Source of the DNA: Roseateles toxinivorans | Lineage (GTDB): Bacteria; Pseudomonadota; Gammaproteobacteria; Burkholderiales; Burkholderiaceae_C | DNA length: 64,000 bases | Direction of reading: 5' to 3' | Assembly: GCF_004362525.1 (NCBI RefSeq) | Contig: NZ_SNXS01000003.1 | Location: 248,001-312,000, forward strand | Part shown: positions 41,075 through 50,273 of the stretch, piece after piece | Layout: every line of letters starts with the position of its first letter | Numbering within the stretch: position 1 is the first letter of the stretch | Notes under the pieces: model-generated | What the model saw: the letters and a program-made list of their open reading frames with translations, nothing else | Told to the model about the DNA's origin: nothing | The model's database searches: none | Position numbers and translations under genes: made by a program

Positions 41075-41675
41075 TGCTGCTCTCCATCAGCCGGCGCAGC
41101 GCCGGCAGGTCACCACGTTCACGTTCGCCCTTGGCGTCGGCCTTCAGGCCCCCGCGCAGGTCGTCATAGTCCAGCACGCTGCAATGCACGGTCACCAGCT
41201 CGCCCAGGGTCGGGCTGGGCGTGGCGACCGTCAGCACATCGACCTCGCGGCCCCGCGGGCCCGTGGTGCTGCCCACGTCATAGTCCACCCCCTGATTGAT
41301 CAGCGCGATCTCGGCCGCCTTGGAGTCGTCGCAGTAGAGCTGCAGATGCACGGCCGACAGCCGGGTCGCCGTGCCGCGCCAGACCGCGCCGGTCAGGTGC
41401 GGGCGGAACTCGGCCAGACGCTGCATCCACAGCGCGGCCACCTCTCGCATCGCGGCCAGCTCCTGCGGCTGGGTGTCGCCGCAGAACAGCGCGATGTGCT
41501 CGCGAACCTGTTCTTCCAGCAGATCGTTATCGGGCAGCTCGACCCGCCGCTCCAGGCCACGACCCAGGCTTTTCAGCGCGCGCCGCTTGGCCGGGCCATA
41601 TTCCATGCCCTCATCGACGACCAGACGGGCGGCGATGGCGGCGATTTCAATCGTCAGATCAGAGGCGGGAGGCAT
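41061..41675 (-). CDS. Conserved hypothetical protein of Betaproteobacteria
   Basis: 204 residues, soluble, no signal peptide. N-terminal half is helical (IAAIAARLVVDEGMEYGPAKRRALKSLG), with an acidic-basic coiled segment (LLEEQVREHIALFCGD). The C-terminal half has several strands (VHLQLYCDDSKAAEIALI, YDVGSTTGPRGREVDVLTV). No catalytic motif that I recognise. Conserved next to tlpA and aroQ in the order, as far as I recall. Overlaps tlpA-like start by 14 bases and lies 46 bases after mtgA. Confidence 0.7.
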   Translation of the reverse strand: MPPASDLTIEIAAIAARLVVDEGMEYGPAKRRALKSLGRGLERRVELPDNDLLEEQVREHIALFCGDTQPQELAAMREVAALWMQRLAEFRPHLTGAVWRGTATRLSAVHLQLYCDDSKAAEIALINQGVDYDVGSTTGPRGREVDVLTVATPSPTLGELVTVHCSVLDYDDLRGGLKADAKGERERGDLPALRRLMESSNAAA

Positions 41676-41693
41676 GGCGGCATTCTAGGCAGA

Positions 41694-41710
41694 CGGGACG
41701 AGCCGTCCCG
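41694..41710 (-). terminator. GC hairpin after mtgA
   Basis: CGGGACG-agc-CGTCCCG forms a 7-bp stem with a 3-base loop, 11 bases past the mtgA stop codon. It lacks a T-run and lies between genes of the same strand, so it may only attenuate transcription. Confidence 0.45.
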
Positions 41711-41721
41711 CTGCAGGGCTA

Positions 41722-42483
41722 TCAGGGCAGCTCGATGGCGCCCATGCGAGCTTCGATGGTGCCTGCCCGGCCCAGCACATAGCCGGTGTTGGGGCGTTTC
41801 TCGAAGCGCTTCGGCGCCGGCAGCATCACCGCCAGCCGCGCGGCCTGGTTGGCGCTGAGCCTGGCGGCATCGATGCGGAAGTAGTGCCGCGCCGCAGCCT
41901 GGGCGCCGAACACGCCTTCGCCCCATTCGACGCTGTTCAGATAGATCTCGAGGATGCGCTGCTTGCTCAGGACCGCCTCCAGCATCAGCGTGATGACGAA
42001 CTCCTGGCCCTTGCGCGCCAGGCTGCGCTCGCTGCCCAGGAACAGGTTCTTGGCCAGCTGCTGGGTGATCGTCGAGCCGCCGACGACCTTGGGCGCGGGC
42101 TTGGGCTTCTCGATCGCCGTGCCGGCCTTGGGTTTCGGTTTGAGCTTCTCCAGCCGGGTCTCCTCGCGCTGATTGCGCTCCCAGGCCTTCTCGATCGCAT
42201 CCCAGTCGACGCCGCCGTGGTCGGTGAAGCCGGCGTCCTCGCTGGCAATGACCGCTCGCTTGAGGTTCTTCGACAGCGCCGCGTCGTCCACCCATTGCTG
42301 GCTCCAGGCGATGTAGTGCTTCTCGGTCAGCAGGCGCCAGGCCTCGGAACGCTGGAAGGTGGTCGATTGCGGATCGACCACCACCATCAGCGCGATGCGC
42401 AGCAGGAAGTAGAGCTGCAGGGCGAACAGGGACAGCACGAGCAGCGCCAGCAGCCGGCCGGCATGGCGCAGTGCAGCGTTCAT
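41722..42483 (-). CDS. mtgA: Monofunctional peptidoglycan glycosyltransferase MtgA
   Basis: GT51 transglycosylase that polymerises lipid II outside the inner membrane. 253 residues. An N-terminal membrane anchor (about 8-35) is followed by the catalytic domain. The first catalytic Glu is in [17 protein letters not shown], and the second region holds [20 protein letters not shown] and [16 protein letters not shown]. An insert of Lys/Pro/Glu-rich residues ([18 protein letters not shown]) of about 25 residues between these motifs is not usual in the family. ATG overlaps the aroE stop by 4 bases (ATGA). Confidence 0.95.
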   Translation of the reverse strand: MNAALRHAGRLLALLVLSLFALQLYFLLRIALMVVVDPQSTTFQRSEAWRLLTEKHYIAWSQQWVDDAALSKNLKRAVIASEDAGFTDHGGVDWDAIEKAWERNQREETRLEKLKPKPKAGTAIEKPKPAPKVVGGSTITQQLAKNLFLGSERSLARKGQEFVITLMLEAVLSKQRILEIYLNSVEWGEGVFGAQAAARHYFRIDAARLSANQAARLAVMLPAPKRFEKRPNTGYVLGRAGTIEARMGAIELP

Positions 42484-43316
42484 GTGGCCAGCCCCAGCCG
42501 CTCGCGCAGTGCCTTCAGCACAGGCGCACCCTCGGGCCGCACGCCGCGCCAGACATAGAAAGCCTCGACGGCCTGTTCCAGCAGCATGCCCAGGCCATCG
42601 CGCGGCACAGCGCCATGGGCGGCGGCCCAGCCCAGAAAGCCCTCGGCCTTGGCGCCATACATCATGTCCAGCGCCAGCGCGCCGGGCGCCAGTACCTCGT
42701 GCGCAACCGGCACCTCGGCCCCGGCGATGCTGCTGGCTGTGCCATTGATCAGCACGGCGAAGCCCGTGCCGCAGTCGTCCAGGCGGGACGCGACGAGACG
42801 CACGCCATGCTGCGCTGCCCAGCTGGCGTGCGATTCCACCAGCGCCTGCGCCTTGGCCACCGTGCGGTTGGCCAGCACCAGCTCGGCCGGGCGAGCGGCG
42901 ATCAAGGGGCCCAGCGCGCCGGCCGCCGCGCCACCGGCGCCCAGCATCAGCAGGCGCTTACCCGCCAGCGTGATACCGGCGTTCTGCTCGATATCGCGCA
43001 CCAGGCCGATGCCGTCGGTGTTGTCGCCGAACCAGCCGTCGGCGTCGAAGCGCAGCACATTGGCGGCGCCGGCCAGCAGTGCCCGCTCGCTGCGGCGGGT
43101 GGCCAGCTCATAGGCTTCGAACTTGAACGGCACGGTGATATTGCAGCCCTTGGCCCCGCCATCGGCGAAGGCCTTGACCGTGGCTGCAAAGCCGTCCAGC
43201 GGGCACAGCAGGCGCTCGTAGCGCACGGGTTCGCCGGTCTGCGCCGCGAACTGAGCGTGGATGAACGGCGACTGGCTGTGCTCGACCGGGTTGCCGAGGA
43301 TGGCGTAGAGGTCCAT
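42480..43316 (-). CDS. aroE: Shikimate dehydrogenase (NADP+)
   Basis: 278 residues. Reduces 3-dehydroshikimate. Start ATG 43316 gives [17 protein letters not shown], the family N-terminus (substrate-binding NPxxHSxSP). A TTG seven codons upstream (43337) overlaps the TonB-like stop and is an alternative. [11 protein letters not shown] carries the catalytic Lys, and the NADP loop is [15 protein letters not shown], followed by [12 protein letters not shown]. Stop overlaps the mtgA ATG. Confidence 0.97.
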   Translation of the reverse strand: MDLYAILGNPVEHSQSPFIHAQFAAQTGEPVRYERLLCPLDGFAATVKAFADGGAKGCNITVPFKFEAYELATRRSERALLAGAANVLRFDADGWFGDNTDGIGLVRDIEQNAGITLAGKRLLMLGAGGAAAGALGPLIAARPAELVLANRTVAKAQALVESHASWAAQHGVRLVASRLDDCGTGFAVLINGTASSIAGAEVPVAHEVLAPGALALDMMYGAKAEGFLGWAAAHGAVPRDGLGMLLEQAVEAFYVWRGVRPEGAPVLKALRERLGLAT

Positions 43317-43333
43317 GGCTTGCTTGTGCTCTT

Positions 43334-44188
43334 TCAATTGGACAGGCTGGTCTCGAGGCCGTCTTCCCGCGTGAAGCGGAACTTCGAGGTGATCACCAGC
43401 ACCTCGGCACCCTGGCGCATCACCGGGGTGAACAGGCCGAAGGGCCCGGCGGCGCGAACGATGGCCACCGCGCGGCGGTCGAGTTGCTTGTTGCCGGAGG
43501 AGGCGACGATGTCGGTCTCTATCACCCGGCCGCGCAGGTCGACGTGGATATTCATCGTCAGCTCACCGTAGAGCTTCTTGCCCCGGTGCTCGGGGAAGTC
43601 GCGGGTGCCGCGATCTTCGATGCGGCGGCGCAGCGCATCGTAGTACTGGGCGTAGACGACTTCCTGGGTGGCCGGGCTGACATAGCGTTTGCGCGGCCGT
43701 GCGTTCTCGGCGTTGACGCGCTTTTCGATCTCGGCCAGCAATTGCACCAGCTGGCGGCGGCGCTCGTCCTGGTCCCTGGCCTTGGGCGATCCCTTGTCGC
43801 GGTTCGGGTCGGGGGCGGGCAGCAGGGCCAGCTCGCGGCGGATCTGGGCCAGCAATTGCTGCTGCTGCTCCTGCAGCTTGTCGATCTGGGCGCGCTGCAG
43901 CCCGGTGGTCTCGCCGACCTCCATCACCGCGGACGGCGGCAGCGGCGAGGTGGCGCGGCCGCTCTCGGCCATGCCACCGCCATTGAGATTGGCCTGGGCC
44001 AGCGCCTGGGCCTTGGCCGGCGCCGTCTCGGAGCGCGAGTTGACCAGCACCACCTCCAGCGGCGTGTCCTTGAACACCCGGTTGAAGCCCTCCGGATCGA
44101 CAAAGCGCACCGTCAGCAGCGCTGCATGCACCGCCACCGAGGCGAGCAGGGCGATCTGAACGGTGCTGAGCTTGGGCCAGGCCGGCAT
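43334..44188 (-). CDS. TonB-like energy transducer
   Basis: 284 residues. One membrane helix near the N-terminus (about residues 11-28), then a long polar middle (50-190) with a heptad-like segment [20 protein letters not shown], and a C-terminal TonB-type domain (about 200-275) with [35 protein letters not shown] and a strand FRFTRE. In the family this domain contacts the TonB box of outer-membrane receptors. No exbB/exbD in the window. Position between RNB exonuclease and aroE is conserved in relatives, suggesting a housekeeping or cell-envelope role rather than a specific receptor pair. Confidence 0.85.
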   Translation of the reverse strand: MPAWPKLSTVQIALLASVAVHAALLTVRFVDPEGFNRVFKDTPLEVVLVNSRSETAPAKAQALAQANLNGGGMAESGRATSPLPPSAVMEVGETTGLQRAQIDKLQEQQQQLLAQIRRELALLPAPDPNRDKGSPKARDQDERRRQLVQLLAEIEKRVNAENARPRKRYVSPATQEVVYAQYYDALRRRIEDRGTRDFPEHRGKKLYGELTMNIHVDLRGRVIETDIVASSGNKQLDRRAVAIVRAAGPFGLFTPVMRQGAEVLVITSKFRFTREDGLETSLSN

Positions 44189-44196
44189 TGGGGGTG

Positions 44197-46233
44197 TTAG
44201 GCCTTGCCTTCCGCCACCGGCGCGGCTTCCTCGCCCTCGCCGGTCATGTCGATCGCCAGCGTCAGCGGGCCGGCCGTCTCTTCTTCATCGCCTTCGGCGT
44301 CTTCGATCTCCTCGGCCGCGGCCACCGCCTCATCGAGCTTGGCGATCACGTTGGCGTGCAGGTCCAGGGTCATCTCGTCCATGCCGGTGATGCGCACCCG
44401 CACATGGGCGCCGCGCGCCATGTTCTCGGCGCCCAGGGCCTTGAAGACCAGGGGCAGGGTGTCGGCGCGGACCAGGCCGTCCTTCATCACGCTGGCGTCC
44501 AGCTCCTGGATCTCGTTCTGCGCCAGGTAGCGCAGCGTCCAGTAGCGCTCGATGCCCGACTGGAAGCCGTTGTAGGCGCTGTAGGCAGCGTCGAAGCCGG
44601 AGATGATGGAGAACAGCGCCGCGTCCTTGGGCTTGAACGGCGCCACCAGGGCGGCCGTGCGGCCGTGGCGGGCGCAGGCAATGATCTGCCACTGGTTGAC
44701 CAGGTCCACATAGCGGCGCAGCGGGGAGGTTGCCCAGGTGTACTGCGCCACGCCCATGCCGGCGTGCGGCGCGGCCTTGGTGCCCATGCGCACCTTGATG
44801 CCGGGCGCGAGGCTGGCCTGGCTGCGGTAGATGCCGGGCAGGCCCAACTCGTTGAGCCAGCCGCCCCAGGTACTGTTGGCCAGAATCATCGCCTCGGCGA
44901 CGATCAGGTCCAGCGGCGCGCCGCGTTGGCGGGTGCTGATGCGCACCGTCTCCTGGCCCTTGGGCTCGCTGCCGTCGCCATCGAGCTTGAAGTTGTAGTC
45001 CGGCCGGTTGAAGGTCTCGGGCTTGCCGCGCACGACCTCGCGCCCGGCCTTCAGGTGCTTGGCCAGGCGGAAGGTGAAAGCCAGTTCCTTGGCGAACTCG
45101 TAGTCGGCCGGGGCTTCGCCGGTCAGCGATGCCTCGGTGACGACGGCATCGAGCTGGTCGTGGCGCAAATTGGCGACGATGGGCACGCGCTCGATCCTGG
45201 TCTCGCTGCCACGCACTTGCAAGGTGGCCTCGTCCATCGTCACGTACAGCGAGATGGCGGGGCAGTCTCGGCCGGCCATCAGTGTGTAGGTCTGCACCAC
45301 CTCGTCGGGCAGCATGGTCAGCTTCCAGCCCGGCATGTAGACGGTGGACAGGCGCTCGCGGGCGACCTTGTCCAGCGGCGAGTCGGGCTGTATCGCCAGG
45401 CCCGGCGCGGCAATGTGCACGCCGAACACGATGGTGCCCGTGCCCATGCCCTGCACCGACAGCGCATCGTCGATCTCGGTCGTGGCCGAATCGTCGATCG
45501 AGAAGGCCTGCACGGTGGCGAGAGGCAGATCATCCTTGATGGCAGGCGCGGCCAAGGCCGGAAAGCCCGTGCCCTTGGGGAACTGCTCGAACAGGAATCG
45601 CCGCCAGTGGAACTGGTAGGGGCTGGCAATCGCGCCGGCCGCCTGCAGCAGGTCCAGCGGCGCCTTGTGGGCCAGCTTGGTCGCCTCGACCACGGCCTTG
45701 TACTCGGGGCCGTTCTTGTCGGGCTTGAACAGGATCTTGTAGATCTCGCTTCGCACCGGCTCCGGGCACTGGCCGGCGGCCAGTTCCTTGGCCCAGGCCT
45801 CGATCTGCAGGGCCTGCAGGCGCTTGCGCTCGATGCCCAGCAGGGCGGCCTTGACGATCTCCTCGGGCGCCTTCTTGAACTGGCCTTTGCCGATGCGGCG
45901 GAAGTAGTGCGGCGCCTCATACAGCCGGAACAGCGCCGCGGCCTGGTGGGCCATGCTGGCTTTGGCGTCGAAATAGTCGCGCGCCAGCTCGGCGAAGGTG
46001 AATTCGCTGTCGGGGGCGAATTCCCAGGCCAGGTCCAGGTCGATCTCCTGGGCCAGGCGCTGGCCTTCGGCAATCAGCTCGGCGGGGGCCGGCTTGTCGA
46101 ATTTCAGCAGCACATTGGCGGCTTTCACCTTCACGCGCTTGCCCGAGTCGAGCTCCACTTGCATGGAGCTGTCGGCTTCGGACATCACACGGCCGGCCAG
46201 GAATTTACCGGCGTCATCAAAGAGAGCATACAT
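44197..46233 (-). CDS. RNB-domain exoribonuclease (RNase II/R family)
   Basis: 678 residues. The start is the ATG at 46233, after which MYALFDDAGKFLAGRVM begins an N-terminal OB-like domain; an upstream in-frame extension has no similarity. The RNB catalytic core lies at about residues 250-540, opening with the acidic cluster FSIDDSATTEIDDALS and continuing with YMPGWKLTMLPDEVV and ATSPLRRYVDLVNQW (the conserved LRRYxDL). A C-terminal domain of about 80 residues ends in an acidic tail. The acidic cluster is of the IDDxxTxEIDDA type, which lacks one Asp spacing of the E. coli RNase II cluster. First gene of the long minus-strand gene run. Confidence 0.88.
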   Translation of the reverse strand: MYALFDDAGKFLAGRVMSEADSSMQVELDSGKRVKVKAANVLLKFDKPAPAELIAEGQRLAQEIDLDLAWEFAPDSEFTFAELARDYFDAKASMAHQAAALFRLYEAPHYFRRIGKGQFKKAPEEIVKAALLGIERKRLQALQIEAWAKELAAGQCPEPVRSEIYKILFKPDKNGPEYKAVVEATKLAHKAPLDLLQAAGAIASPYQFHWRRFLFEQFPKGTGFPALAAPAIKDDLPLATVQAFSIDDSATTEIDDALSVQGMGTGTIVFGVHIAAPGLAIQPDSPLDKVARERLSTVYMPGWKLTMLPDEVVQTYTLMAGRDCPAISLYVTMDEATLQVRGSETRIERVPIVANLRHDQLDAVVTEASLTGEAPADYEFAKELAFTFRLAKHLKAGREVVRGKPETFNRPDYNFKLDGDGSEPKGQETVRISTRQRGAPLDLIVAEAMILANSTWGGWLNELGLPGIYRSQASLAPGIKVRMGTKAAPHAGMGVAQYTWATSPLRRYVDLVNQWQIIACARHGRTAALVAPFKPKDAALFSIISGFDAAYSAYNGFQSGIERYWTLRYLAQNEIQELDASVMKDGLVRADTLPLVFKALGAENMARGAHVRVRITGMDEMTLDLHANVIAKLDEAVAAAEEIEDAEGDEEETAGPLTLAIDMTGEGEEAAPVAEGKA

Positions 46234-46322
46234 AGGCGGCGGATTGTCGCAGATGGACCCGACCCCGAATCCGACGGTCTTCCTGGACGTAGACTGAGCC
46301 ATCCCCCCGACGGAGCTGGTCC

Positions 46323-48257
46323 ATGCATCCGAATCTCCCCCGGCAGCAGGCCCTTGGCGTGGCTCGCAGTGACAAGATCGTCAGCGCCGCCGAGGCGGTG
46401 CGCCTGATCCATGACGGCGACACCGTGGCCACGGCTGGCTTTGTCGGCATCGGCTTTGCCGAGGGCATCGCCATCGCGCTGGAGGAGCGCTTCCTTGCCA
46501 CCGAGCTCGAAACCGGCCTGGGCGCGCCGCGCAACCTGACCCTGGTCTATGCCGCCGGCCAGGGCGACGGCAAGGAGCGCGGGCTCAATCATTTCGGCCA
46601 TGCCGGCCTGCTCAAGCGGGTCGTTGGCGGCCACTGGGGCCTGGTGCCGAAGCTGCAGGCGCTGGCGGTGGCCGGCGAGATCGAGGCCTACAACCTGCCG
46701 CAAGGCGTGATCTCGCACCTGTTCCGCGACATCGCCGCCGGCAAGCCGGGCACGTTCAGCGCGGTCGGCCTGGGCACCTTCGTCGATCCGCGCTTCAGCG
46801 GCGGCAAGATCAACGCGTGCACCACCGAGGACCTGGTGCGGCTGATGGAGATCGACGGCGAGGAGTTCCTGTTCTACAAGGCCTTCCCGGTGCATGTTGG
46901 CATCATCCGCGCCACCACGGCCGACCCCGACGGCAATCTGACCATGGAGCGCGAGGCGCTGACGCTGGAGGCGCTGGCCATCGCCATGGCCGCGCACAAC
47001 AGCGGCGGCGTCGTCATCGCCCAGGTCGAACGGCTGGCCGAGCGCGGCTCGCTGAACCCGCGTCAGGTGAAGATTCCCGGCGTGCTGGTCGACTGTGTGG
47101 TGGTGGCCGAGCAGCCGGAACACCATATGCAGACCTTTGCCTGCCAGTACAGCGCCGCCTTCGCCGGGGAGATCCGCGTGCCGATGAGCACGCTGGCGCC
47201 CATGGCGATGAGCGAACGCAAGCTGATCGCCCGCCGTGCGGCGCTGGAGCTCAAGCGCAATGCGGTCGTCAATCTGGGCATTGGCATGCCCGAGGGGGTG
47301 GCCGATGTGGCGGCCGAGGAGGGGGTGATACAGCTGCTGACGCTGACCGCCGAGCCCGGCGTGATCGGCGGCATACCGGCCAGCGGGCTGAACTTCGGCG
47401 CCGCGGTCAACACCCAGGCCATCATCGACCAGCCCAGCCAGTTCGATTTCTATGACGGTGGCGGCCTGGACATCGCCGTGCTGGGCCTGGCCCAGGCCGA
47501 CGCCCAGGGCAATTTGAACGTCAGCAAGTTCGGCCCCCGGCTGGCCGGTGCCGGCGGCTTCATCAACATCAGCCAGGCGGCGCGGGCGGTGGTGTTCGTG
47601 GGCACGTTCACGGCCGGCGATCTGCATGTGCGCGTGGCCGACGGCAAGGTGCATATCGACGCCGAGGGCAGCCTGAAGAAATTCGTCGCCGAAGTCGAAC
47701 ACCGCACCTTCAGCGGCGAGCGCGCACGGGCGCGCGGCCAGCGCGTGCTGTACGTGACCGAGCGCTGCGTGTTCCGCCTGGCCGACGCTGGCGGCCTGGA
47801 GCTGATCGAGATCGCGCCGGGCATAGACCTGGAGCGCCACATCCTGGCGCAGATGGACTTCCTGCCCTTGATCAGCCCCCAGCTGCGGCTGATGGATGCC
47901 GCGCTGTTCGCCGACGGGCCCATGGATCTGCGCGAACGCATGCTGCAGCTGCCCCTGGCGCAGCGCATCGAGTTCAACCCGCGCAGCCAGATCCTGTTCA
48001 TCAATTTCGAAGGCCTGGCGGTGGACGGCGAGGCCGATATCACTGCCATCGAGGCCGAGGTCCAGCGTCAGCTGGGGCCGCTGGGCAAGCGGGCCAATGT
48101 GGTCGTCAATTACGACCACTTCAGCATCCGTCCCGAGCTGATCGAGGCCTATGACGCGATGGTGCGCCGCCTCACCGAGCGGTACTACGCGCGGGTGACG
48201 CGGTACGCGGCCAGCGGCTTCCTGAAGGCGCGGCTGGCCGCCATTCCAGTCGGTTGA
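46323..48257 (+). CDS. Family I acyl-CoA transferase (acetate/propionate/3-ketoacid type)
   Basis: 644 residues with both subunit-like halves fused: N-terminal half with [20 protein letters not shown] and [17 protein letters not shown]-terminal half with [19 protein letters not shown], where the catalytic Glu lies near residue 332. The EGIA/EGVA and GIGMPEG loops are the oxyanion and CoA-binding elements. About 100 residues beyond the usual Pct/YdiF end (from about 545, [19 protein letters not shown] onwards) form an extra domain with an ATP-independent look. Substrates not predictable. Divergent from the RNB gene, with the 89-base region between them serving as promoter for both. Confidence 0.85.
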   Translation: MHPNLPRQQALGVARSDKIVSAAEAVRLIHDGDTVATAGFVGIGFAEGIAIALEERFLATELETGLGAPRNLTLVYAAGQGDGKERGLNHFGHAGLLKRVVGGHWGLVPKLQALAVAGEIEAYNLPQGVISHLFRDIAAGKPGTFSAVGLGTFVDPRFSGGKINACTTEDLVRLMEIDGEEFLFYKAFPVHVGIIRATTADPDGNLTMEREALTLEALAIAMAAHNSGGVVIAQVERLAERGSLNPRQVKIPGVLVDCVVVAEQPEHHMQTFACQYSAAFAGEIRVPMSTLAPMAMSERKLIARRAALELKRNAVVNLGIGMPEGVADVAAEEGVIQLLTLTAEPGVIGGIPASGLNFGAAVNTQAIIDQPSQFDFYDGGGLDIAVLGLAQADAQGNLNVSKFGPRLAGAGGFINISQAARAVVFVGTFTAGDLHVRVADGKVHIDAEGSLKKFVAEVEHRTFSGERARARGQRVLYVTERCVFRLADAGGLELIEIAPGIDLERHILAQMDFLPLISPQLRLMDAALFADGPMDLRERMLQLPLAQRIEFNPRSQILFINFEGLAVDGEADITAIEAEVQRQLGPLGKRANVVVNYDHFSIRPELIEAYDAMVRRLTERYYARVTRYAASGFLKARLAAIPVG

Positions 48258-48291
48258 GGACGGACCTTGCCGAGTACGGCACGGGCCGTCC
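48258..48291. terminator. Hairpin between convergent CoA-transferase and barrel genes
   Basis: GGACGG pairs with CCGTCC, inside which TGCCG pairs with CGGCA around a 4-base loop, giving a long stem with two mismatched positions. It starts immediately after the stop of the CoA-transferase and lies about 10 bases from the convergent gene's stop. Likely a bidirectional transcription stop. Confidence 0.6.
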
Positions 48292-48300
48292 CCAGTGTCT

Positions 48301-49533
48301 TCAGAACGACCAGCCCGCCGCCACATAAGCCTGACCGCGCTGCGGCAGCTGGGCCAGCACCGAGGCGGACGGTCCGCCGTAGCGCCGCAGGCCGGCATCG
48401 ATGCGCAGGCGGTCGCCCTGCCAGCCCAGCGAGGCGGTCCAGACCTGGCCCCCATCGGCCGGGTGGTACAGGCAATCCAAGGCCGGCGTCCAGCCTTCAT
48501 GGTCCCAGGACAGTCGCAGAAACAGATTACGTTGCTGCAGGCTGCTGCCACCGCCGAAGCCCTGGGCCTGCCAGGCCAGATTGCCAGCCAGCGCCTGGGC
48601 CGGTGCCCTGCCGGCCAGCCCGAGCAGCTGGGCGCCGCGAGCGTTCCAGGTGCCCCAGTCCTGGCTGCTCGCGGCATTGCCGTCGAACCAGGCCTCGGCC
48701 AGCACGCTGATGCGGCTCTCGCCCGTCCAGCTCAGGCCGACCAGGGCCTGCGTGACGTTGCTGCGCATACCGGAGACCCAGGGCGCGCTGCGCGCCAGGC
48801 CGCTGGCCGAGCTGTCTGCCAGCAGCGCGTCGGCGCGTTGCGCATGGCGCAGCGATCCATGCAGCTCCAGCGACTCGGTCGCCACCCAGGCCAGCGCCGC
48901 GCCGACGCTGGCGCCCGTGTGCTCGCCCCAGCGGGCGAAGCCGTGAGCATCAAGCCCGCCTATGCGCTTGTAGACGCGGCCGGCCAGCGCTTGCTCGTCG
49001 CCGTTGCGTTCGTGGTCGCGGTGGTTCGGGTTGACCCAGACCAGGGACCAGGCGGTGTCGGCATCGAAATACTCGACCGAGACCAGCGGCCGGCCCCGCA
49101 CCTGGCTGGACAGCAGCGTGCGGCGCTCCTCCTGGGCGACCACGTCATTGGGGCGGAAGGCATAGCCGACGTCCCAGCTGACAAGCTTGCGGCCGGCACT
49201 GAACTGCCACAGGCCCAAGGCGCCGGAGGCGTATAGCTCGTTGACGACGCCCGTGCTGCGGCCGGGCAGACCCTCGGCCTTCTCCTGGCGCAGCGCCACG
49301 GCGGCATTGAGCCAGCGCCACTGGCCACGCAGCTCGGCGTCCAGGGCCAGCACATCGGCTGGTGCGGCCGCGGTGCCGGGCTGCAGGGCATTGGCGGCGG
49401 CCACAGGGCCTCGGGCATTGACCGATTTGTCCTCGACGCGGGCGCGCAGCTGGCCGCTGACATCCTGGGCCTGTGCCGCGAGCGCCAGCAGGCCTGCGGC
49501 AACGGCCGCCAGCAAGGGCTTGACCTTCATCAT
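48301..49533 (-). CDS. Probable outer-membrane beta-barrel of a Lol/Mac-like operon
   Basis: 410 residues. The signal peptide is KPLLAAVAAGLLALAAQAQ (about residues 4-22). The mature part alternates hydrophobic and polar residues throughout (for example LGLWQFSAGRKLVSWDVGYAF, ALVGLSWTGESRISVLAEAW) and ends in AYVAAGWSF, a terminal aromatic of the BAM signal. About 14-16 strands are likely. Start at ATG 49533, which overlaps the LolA-like stop by 4 bases. No specific porin or export family recognised. It is the last gene of the five-gene operon from 52851. Confidence 0.7.
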   Translation of the reverse strand: MMKVKPLLAAVAAGLLALAAQAQDVSGQLRARVEDKSVNARGPVAAANALQPGTAAAPADVLALDAELRGQWRWLNAAVALRQEKAEGLPGRSTGVVNELYASGALGLWQFSAGRKLVSWDVGYAFRPNDVVAQEERRTLLSSQVRGRPLVSVEYFDADTAWSLVWVNPNHRDHERNGDEQALAGRVYKRIGGLDAHGFARWGEHTGASVGAALAWVATESLELHGSLRHAQRADALLADSSASGLARSAPWVSGMRSNVTQALVGLSWTGESRISVLAEAWFDGNAASSQDWGTWNARGAQLLGLAGRAPAQALAGNLAWQAQGFGGGSSLQQRNLFLRLSWDHEGWTPALDCLYHPADGGQVWTASLGWQGDRLRIDAGLRRYGGPSASVLAQLPQRGQAYVAAGWSF

Positions 49534-50264
49534 CAGTCCAGACTCGGGTTGCGGGCCAGGAACATCGGGTTCAGCCAGTTCTCGGGCACGGTGCGCGGCT
49601 GGCGCGAGACGTAGCGGATGCGCGTCTCCTTCTTGTTGCTGAGCTGGTCTTGCAGCACCATCTCGGTGACCAGGGACTGTGCCTTGTCCATGACGAAGCG
49701 GGCCTGCTTGGCCAGCTTGTCGGACTGCACATACAGATCGGCCTTGATCGGCTCGTGCCGGGCCTTGCCCAGCCACAGCTCGATGCGCTGGTAGCTGACG
49801 CTCTTGCGGCTGGCCGTGAGGCTCAGGTGCAGGCAGGGGGCGTCGCCACACTTCTCCTCTCCGACCAGGGTGCCGGTGTAGTCCTCCGACCAGGACAGCG
49901 TGGCAATGTCGCCGGTCGAGGCATCGCCCAGCAGCTTCTGCATCGGCGTGATGCGCATCGGCCGCTGGCTGCCGGGCATCAGCAGCCAGAAGTCATCCCC
50001 CAGCATCAAGACCTTCTGGCCCTTCTCGGCCGGGCTCTGCATCAGCACCAGCGACTGGTGCCTGGCCTGCACGAAGACCGTGTAGCGGCGCTCCTTCTCC
50101 TGGCTGCCGTCGGCACCATGCAGGGTGACCAGGCTTTCGACCTGCATATTGACGTCGCTGCCATTGCGGAAGCGGTCGGCGGCCTTGAGCAGGGCGCTGA
50201 CGTCCTGGGCCTGGGTGGCAGCGCTCAGCAGGGCGAGAGCGATGGAGGCGAATGTGGTTTTCAT
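49533..50264 (-). CDS. LolA-like outer-membrane lipoprotein-sorting protein
   Basis: 243 residues with a signal peptide (about 19 residues, ending ATQAQD). The mature protein has the LolA-like half-barrel pattern: VNMQVESLVTLHGADGSQEK, RRYTVFVQARHQSLVLM, DDFWLLMPGSQRPMRITPM, then KKETRIRYVSRQPRTVPENW. Members of this class are often coded with FtsX-type ABC permeases and outer-membrane proteins, and probably carry hydrophobic cargo across the periplasm. Two cysteines (GEEKCGDAPCLHLS) may form a disulfide. ATGA overlap with the barrel gene; 9 bases after the permease gene. Confidence 0.82.
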   Translation of the reverse strand: MKTTFASIALALLSAATQAQDVSALLKAADRFRNGSDVNMQVESLVTLHGADGSQEKERRYTVFVQARHQSLVLMQSPAEKGQKVLMLGDDFWLLMPGSQRPMRITPMQKLLGDASTGDIATLSWSEDYTGTLVGEEKCGDAPCLHLSLTASRKSVSYQRIELWLGKARHEPIKADLYVQSDKLAKQARFVMDKAQSLVTEMVLQDQLSNKKETRIRYVSRQPRTVPENWLNPMFLARNPSLD

Positions 50265-50273
50265 GGTGTTCTC

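Noticed and set aside
44188-46407. A 739-codon frame antisense to the RNB exonuclease
   Set aside because: Shadow frame; the minus strand carries RNB motifs.
46185-48677. An 830-codon frame antisense to the CoA-transferase
   Set aside because: The plus strand has clear CoA-transferase motifs; the antisense translation is compositional only.
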